This document shows positions 63,717-64,000 of a stretch of 64,000 nucleotides of DNA, piece by piece; position 1 is the stretch's first letter, and the number at the start of each line of letters is the position of its first letter. Location of the stretch: assembly GCF_003968755.1 (NCBI RefSeq), contig NZ_RYDL01000001.1, forward strand, positions 186,001-250,000, in the 5' to 3' direction. Origin of the DNA: Flavobacterium sp. RSP15 (GTDB lineage Bacteria; Bacteroidota; Bacteroidia; Flavobacteriales; Flavobacteriaceae). The position numbers and the translations under genes were made by a program. The notes beneath the pieces were generated by a model, which saw nothing but the letters and a program-made list of their open reading frames with translations, did not search any database and was not told the DNA's origin.

Positions 63717-63998
63717 CTAGTTGCTTTTATTAATTTTATACAGTGATACATGACTTTTTAATCGTTCTACAAGCATACTCATCATTCTTTTATTGATATT
63801 TGAGGAGTTTTGTACATAAAGAGCATATTCATCGGCTGTAAATAAACCAATGATCATTCCTTTCAGAGAATTTCTAAACTTGATGTCTTTCTGGATTGCA
63901 TTTTCCATGACGGATACTTTTTTATCAAGTGTATAACTGTAGAAATCAATTTTATTTTTGCTGACATAATTGAGGAAGGATGCTGCAAATAAGTCATT
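63717..63998 (-). CDS. C-terminal part of an unidentified protein (5' end outside window)
   Basis: The minus-strand frame is open to the window end: 93 codons ending in LKSHVSLYKINKSN, with no stop between base 63998 and the in-window ATG at 63908. The visible part is helical and basic (KDIKFRNSLKGMIIGLFTADEYALY). I do not recognise the family; more of the gene would be needed. Confidence 0.65.
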   Translation of the reverse strand, partial: NDLFAASFLNYVSKNKIDFYSYTLDKKVSVMENAIQKDIKFRNSLKGMIIGLFTADEYALYVQNSSNINKRMMSMLVERLKSHVSLYKINKSN

Positions 63999-64000
63999 TT

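Overview
The window looks like a chromosomal segment of a Flavobacterium-like member of the Bacteroidota. The DNA is AT-rich, start codons lack Shine-Dalgarno sequences, and several genes are preceded by TAnnTTTG-type -7 boxes. Family content fits too: a fused branched-chain 2-oxoacid dehydrogenase E1, class II IlvC, a DUF294/CBS protein paired with a DnaQ-like protein, DUF2911, and Tat-exported Gfo/Idh/MocA enzymes. I see no rRNA, tRNA, CRISPR array, transposase or prophage. All assignments come from reading the sequence; no database search was run.

Layout. 1-5018: two tandem MacB/FtsX-type ABC permeases (the first cut by the window edge) followed by a TolC-like outer-membrane protein. 5019-8361: a decayed kdp potassium-uptake locus, with a 5'-truncated kdpB carrying three in-frame stops, an intact kdpC and an outer-membrane porin, but no kdpA or kdpD. 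8498-17562: mostly minus-strand single genes (acyl-CoA oxidase-like enzyme, transglutaminase-like membrane protein, orphan substrate-binding protein, GNAT, thioester-reductase-like SDR, VOC protein, nucleoside phosphorylase, SUI1/YciH factor, 2-oxoglutarate oxygenase). 17734-19710: branched-chain 2-oxoacid dehydrogenase E1. 19750-19866: an unannotated 38-residue membrane protein. 21596-29667: the leucine/valine/isoleucine operon leuA-leuB-ilvD-ilvB-ilvN-ilvC. 30196-33634: acs and an MscS channel.

33763-39401 is the clearest biosynthetic gene cluster: FAD oxidoreductase, methyltransferase, type III polyketide synthase, FabZ-like dehydratase, FabF-like ketosynthase, a private acyl carrier protein and its phosphopantetheinyl transferase. 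It reads as a self-contained pathway in which a dedicated acyl chain feeds a type III PKS, followed by methylation and redox tailoring (a phenolic lipid or pyrone is the inferred product class). Next come a TPR/HExxH protein with an 11-G run near its start (39532-41505), and a MazG-like pyrophosphohydrolase overlapping a GIY-YIG / SF1 ATPase / S24-peptidase triple fusion (41507-44028), an architecture suggestive of stress or phage response.

44218-46733 holds a DnaQ-like protein lacking two catalytic residues with a cNMP/CBS/DUF294 regulator. 47632-58032 is a ten-gene minus-strand operon for exported oxidative sugar metabolism: GMC dehydrogenase, its small subunit, a cytochrome c, two Gfo/Idh/MocA oxidoreductases, three TIM-barrel isomerases, a DUF1080 protein and a transporter. 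This is the gene set of 3-keto-glycoside pathways. 58501-63426 is a five-gene cluster of amide-bond-forming enzymes (two ATP-grasp-like proteins, a GCS2-type ligase, a class I glutamine amidotransferase) plus an esterase; its product is unknown to me. Non-coding DNA carries many decayed palindromic repeats, some invading gene ends.
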